The position numbers and the translations under genes are program-made. Positions 59,701 to 64,000 of a stretch of 64,000 bases of DNA are shown one piece after another; the first letter of the stretch is position 1; every line of letters begins with the position of its first letter. The stretch is from Glandiceps talaboti. Its lineage: Eukaryota; Hemichordata; Enteropneusta; Spengelidae. The stretch lies in assembly GCF_964340395.1 (NCBI RefSeq), contig NC_135550.1, positions 24,206,176 to 24,270,175 of the forward strand, written 5' to 3'. The notes beneath the pieces were generated by a model, which ran no database searches, was not told the DNA's origin, and was given only the letters and a program-made list of their open reading frames with translations.

Positions 59701-62700
59701 TTTGTTGAAAAAAATGTCTTCAATTTTCAAGTATATTTATAAAATATAAAATATGAAGTTCCCACTAGCAAAGTTCTGCTAACAGGACTTCCTTCTGCAC
59801 CAGCTAGGCTATGATTTATGCAATATACTGTGCTACCTCAGATTTTCACTGCCAATTTTATTTGGAACTAGTACTGTACTAAAAAAAATACTTTATAGTT
59901 TTATGTACCATACCAGACAGAGTGCACTTTGCTTTTAATTCAGTTCAATGCACACCTTATAACTGGTATGCAGCAAACCCCAAAGAGATATGTAGAGATT
60001 TCTTAACACCAGCAGATGTTTGTATTTTTGTTGTGTTTTATTTATGAATAGAGAAACAGCCAAACCTTTCAGTGCATGATAAAGTACATCATTTTATATC
60101 TATATATATACCATGTGGTGAAATGATTGATAGTTATTGTCTTGTCCCAGATATCCTGCATGCTTCTATAAAACTTCCCCTTAGTGTAGATAGGCATGAC
60201 CTTGGCTAGATCACATCAACTTAGAAGTACAGTCACAAGTGTACATCAATCACTGCATGTCCTACATAACACCCCTGCAATTACTTAGAGAGTACTTTAA
60301 CATGTATAGAGTGATGGCAAACCTTTCACCATGGATTTGAATGCTAGTGGGTACTCATAAAGACCATATGGCCGTTGGTTCTGTGTACAGATATATTTGA
60401 GCCATTAGTGTCCCATGTTCATTGTGTAGTACAGTTTTATCATGGACATTACATGTCTTCAGACATTTTATTGTCTCTTTCTTCTTTGAAAGGATGAGTA
60501 AGGTTTTCTGAAAGCTGATCTCAAGATAAACAGATAAATCATTCCCTAGTGTATACCTATGGTCCAACTACATCCGGTAACAGCACTACAAATTGATTCC
60601 CAATATCACCTCATAATATCAAACCATAGGGAAATCTGACAAGATGCATACACTCAAATGTGTTACATCTGTTTTGTTTTTCCCTTTGCTAATGTATGTC
60701 TGTGCTTGTTATGACAAAGCTTTGTATGGAAGGCTTCAGAGGTGGCATACTAAAATCTTCAGAAATCATCTCATGAGAAACTTTAATCTGACTTAAAGCT
60801 TAGCAATTAATTCTCATAATTTATACATTTTGCCAGATTGAATATGTCTTCTATGTGATTGCCTGTCTTGATATTACATGTACTTAGTAATCACAGCTCC
60901 CACACACAAATTCACTGGAATGTTTTACACAATCAAACAAAGTTTTTTGTAAATGCCCCCCAAAAAATCAATTTAATCTCATCATTTTCATTTAATGAAA
61001 TTGATTCAAATTGAAGTAAAAACAGTACAGAATTCTGGGAAATTAATTTGGCCTTTCCATTTTCTAGATGCTCACATTCTGTATATTATTAATTCACTAA
61101 AAGATAATTCACTAAAAGATGTTTCTGAAGTGAGATTATAAAGTGTGTCAAAGTCTTGTCAACTAGCCATGAACCATGGATTTTAAAGATCACCCAGTGA
61201 TCTTTTTTTTTTGGTTGTTTTAAATGATTTCTTGATGATTAGCAGTACAGTGTTTCAGTTTTAGAACCTTAACGTGTAAAGTGTTCATGTGTGTGGTCTA
61301 CTTCTTCAGTCACTGTATACTGTTTGTTTCAGTCAGTGAAATGAACCAGTGGTGTTTAAACACTGCCTTGTATATATCACCATCTACTCTTCAATGTTTT
61401 CTTGAACTAACTTTCAAAGCTTTGCAATGTCAGCTCGGTGTCTTATAGATTTGGAGAATATTGTGATTTTTATGACCTTTCTTGACACTGTAATGACACT
61501 GGGTGTAGCTTCCTAAATGATAACAATTTGATGGGATAAAGCCAAGACTAGACTCTAAAGTGCACTGTGTTAGTGTCTTGTCTACAAACATTGTGTAGAA
61601 GTATGAATGAATATGGTTTATTCAGTACTTTGGCCACTGGCCTTGAGTAAAGATACAGTAAGCGAATTTATTCAGTACTTTGGCCACTGGCCTTGAGTAA
61701 AGATACAGTAAGTGGACACATTGTGTGGAGCAGACTATTGTAGACTGTCCGACTACTACCCACAACTGTATTGTACTGTTTAAATCAAGACCTGTGACAG
61801 TACCAACCTAACCCTCATACTTCAGTATCCCTAACCCAAGTGTCGCAGTCCCCTGTCACTTAGCCAAGCTTCCACAATGGGCTAAGGTAAACAGAATATT
61901 CATATACTGGACCCAGTGTTCTATTTCATTAACTTTCTGCTTCTCATTAATACTTTTTATATGGTTCTGTGCATTTCTCATCATGATATTGTGTAAAGTT
62001 GTTCAATAAACTATTTTGTTTTCCATTCAAAACAGACAAAAAAGAAGTAGAGAAATTAGTAAATGTAATAGATCAGAATTTATCTCCTTGAAAGGGCAAA
62101 TTTATGATTGGAATTTATGAGTGAGAAAAAGTTTAAATTTTAAAATATTCTTGATGTTTTTTGTATGTGACCATGTTAAAGACAAAATAGTCTGTGCTAA
62201 ATAGATCAATTCATTTGTGATATTATGTGCATTGTCAATGAAAATATTTTCCCCAATGACAGAACAGGGAGTTTGTATTTCTCCAGTGAAGGAGGAATAC
62301 TCAATAATAATTATATATGTACCTTTGTAACCATATTTGATTTTTCAGTTTTTAAACAAATTATTTAGACTTTTCTCAAACCTGAGATGTTTTCAGAATA
62401 TGTTATTTAATTTGAACCTTACAGCATTGTACAAAAAATTTTATTGTATTAATATTGTACAACTCTTTACAAGACAAACTTTATGTGATGATGACTCACA
62501 GCACTATTTCTTGTAGGCTTTTTTCTTATTTACATATTTTTGTTCTGGTTACTCATGAGCACTGCATTCGTAACTGCCATAGTGTGTAATTTAGTGCCTC
62601 GTTTTGTATGGCGCCCTCTATAGTCCATTAAATGGAGGCCAGCAATATTAGTAAGTGACAGGGTAAAAAATAAAAGTAATCTTTTGAATACTATTGTAAA

Positions 62701-64000
62701 TTAGTTTATGCAAATGTTACCAGGTTAGTCTTCTTTTACTCAATAAGTGCATATGATTATGCAAAGAATATGTAGAAAACGAAAAATGGAACAATTATTT
62801 TCACAACAGCATGATTGTGCTAGTGGGGTCAGTTAGTGTTGTACTGGTTTTGTGATAGCTTAAAGCCCTAGTGCATTCTCAATGTAGTGCTGAGCTTTTT
62901 ACTTTTATGTGCGTTTTTCACATTGCTTTGATTAGAGCTAGATTATGCCTTTGATGTCAATGGCTCATTTGTATGGAACTTTTCAGACATAGTGTTTGTC
63001 GATGTACATATTGTTTTAATATCAGTGTTTGAGTTCAGTCTCATTGAATGGATCAGCATTCTGTATCTACCATTCCATACTGTGCTGAAATAAAGACTGC
63101 AAGATATCCAAACTGCAGACTTCCTTGCTGTTACCACAACAGTGTTGAGCTAAAACTCTATTTTATGAACAAGTTTCACCAATTCCAAATTGTTTTAAAG
63201 AGTATTGTATATTCTCATTCAAATGTTGGAGTGTTCATCAATACATGTACAGGTGTATATATGAACTGAAAGGACCAAATGTAAAACAAAAGGTTTAACA
63301 ATGTGGACATTGAGGGCGCTGTTTAGCACCCTCATCAGTTGGAGAATGATATGGTATGTGTAATGTTAGCTGGACCACAGACTTTCTTACTTGTCTGTGG
63401 CTTGACGAATGGTGAGGGAAGTGAGATCATTCTTGTAGAGAAGTCACCAGTATGTCATACTGTCATTGTGAATAAAATATGATATTATGTTAATATTATA
63501 GGATTGACAGGCTTGTTTTGTGTATCTCTCCCACCACCCACCACCACCACAAAATATCTCATGCAAATTGAATAGACAATAGACAGCATTGTAGTTCAGG
63601 ACACATGTATGTAGTCATTTTGTAGCACAACCAAACAAAGGCTATATGTAGTGCTGACTTCATCCCACTTCCGTGTGTGTGTGTGTGTGTGTGTGTGAGT
63701 GAGTGTGATAAAACTTTATCATCCAGGATTCCGTCTGAGCATACCAGTTTAGTATTCCTTTCACTTTTGTACATTTTTTCATCGGGAGTGCTCGATGCTT
63801 GCTAACTTTACACTATGAACAGAACTGATATACATTAGACATCCTTTAATACAAGACTGGGACACCTCAAAAATGAAAATTCCTCCGAACTCAGCCGAGA
63901 TACTTTCATACATCTTATATTTGGGTTGAGGGGGCACATGATTTTATAACGAACGAGGGGCTGTTAGGATAGACAGACACCAGTGGAAGATTTTTTTATA
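59701..64000. other. Downstream of CCDC85, no gene seen
   Basis: AT-rich sequence without recognisable coding. It includes a 50-bp-period duplication (61617-61662 and 61667-61712, sharing TTGGCCACTGGCCTTGAGTA), GGCGCCCTCTATAG near 62610, GAGGGCGCTG near 63311 and a GT microsatellite (63673-63697). Part of it may be an extended CCDC85 3' UTR. Confidence 0.55.

Noticed and set aside
61185-61210. Hairpin AAAGATCAC-CCA-GTGATCTTT followed by a T run, like a bacterial terminator
   Set aside because: Nothing prokaryotic is present; a 9-bp stem with a T run is expected by chance in 64 kb of AT-rich DNA.

Overview
This window is animal nuclear DNA: AT-rich, full of simple-sequence and minisatellite repeats, with short coding exons separated by long GT-AG introns. 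Frequent TACATGTA and TACCGGTA words, low CpG outside one promoter-like patch and the intron sizes suggest a marine invertebrate (lophotrochozoan, hemichordate, echinoderm or cephalochordate grade). The phylum cannot be fixed from the sequence alone.

Two genes are clear, both on the + strand. (1) 9121-37811: an inositol-1,4,5-trisphosphate 3-kinase gene (ITPK family). It has eight coding exons whose splice phases join exactly into a 360-residue protein with a calmodulin-binding segment and a complete IPK-family catalytic domain. A second exon at 23581-23733 ends in the same phase and looks like an alternative first exon with its own promoter. (2) 44698-58779: a CCDC85 family gene (coiled-coil adaptor of cell junctions). 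It has six coding exons that join into 373 residues with the duplicated 'DDN-E-L' coiled-coil signature and the conserved C-terminal block. Its start lies in a CpG-rich patch (about 44320-44560) that is probably its promoter. The two products act in unrelated processes (inositol phosphate/calcium signalling, and epithelial junctions); nothing suggests a functional unit beyond adjacency.

Layout: 1-9048 non-coding with a degenerate tandem repeat, a foldback element and a 58-bp minisatellite; 9049-37811 the ITPK gene, with introns of 18.9 kb (intron 1) and 0.15-3 kb; 37812-44300 non-coding, with the ITPK 3' end; 44300-58779 CCDC85, with a 10.4 kb first intron; 58780-64000 the CCDC85 3' UTR and downstream sequence. 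Introns carry a higher-order minisatellite (20883-21550), a near-perfect palindrome (20036-20071), several pre-miRNA-sized or MITE-sized hairpins (17616, 33408, 45478, 54193), long G and C homopolymers and many tandem duplications.

The most speculative item is a set of minus-strand exon-like ORFs inside ITPK intron 1 and just 3' of exon 2 (28788 down to about 16674), some with matching splice phases; they may be a nested gene. I saw no transposase, reverse transcriptase, viral, prokaryotic, CRISPR, rRNA or tRNA sequence.
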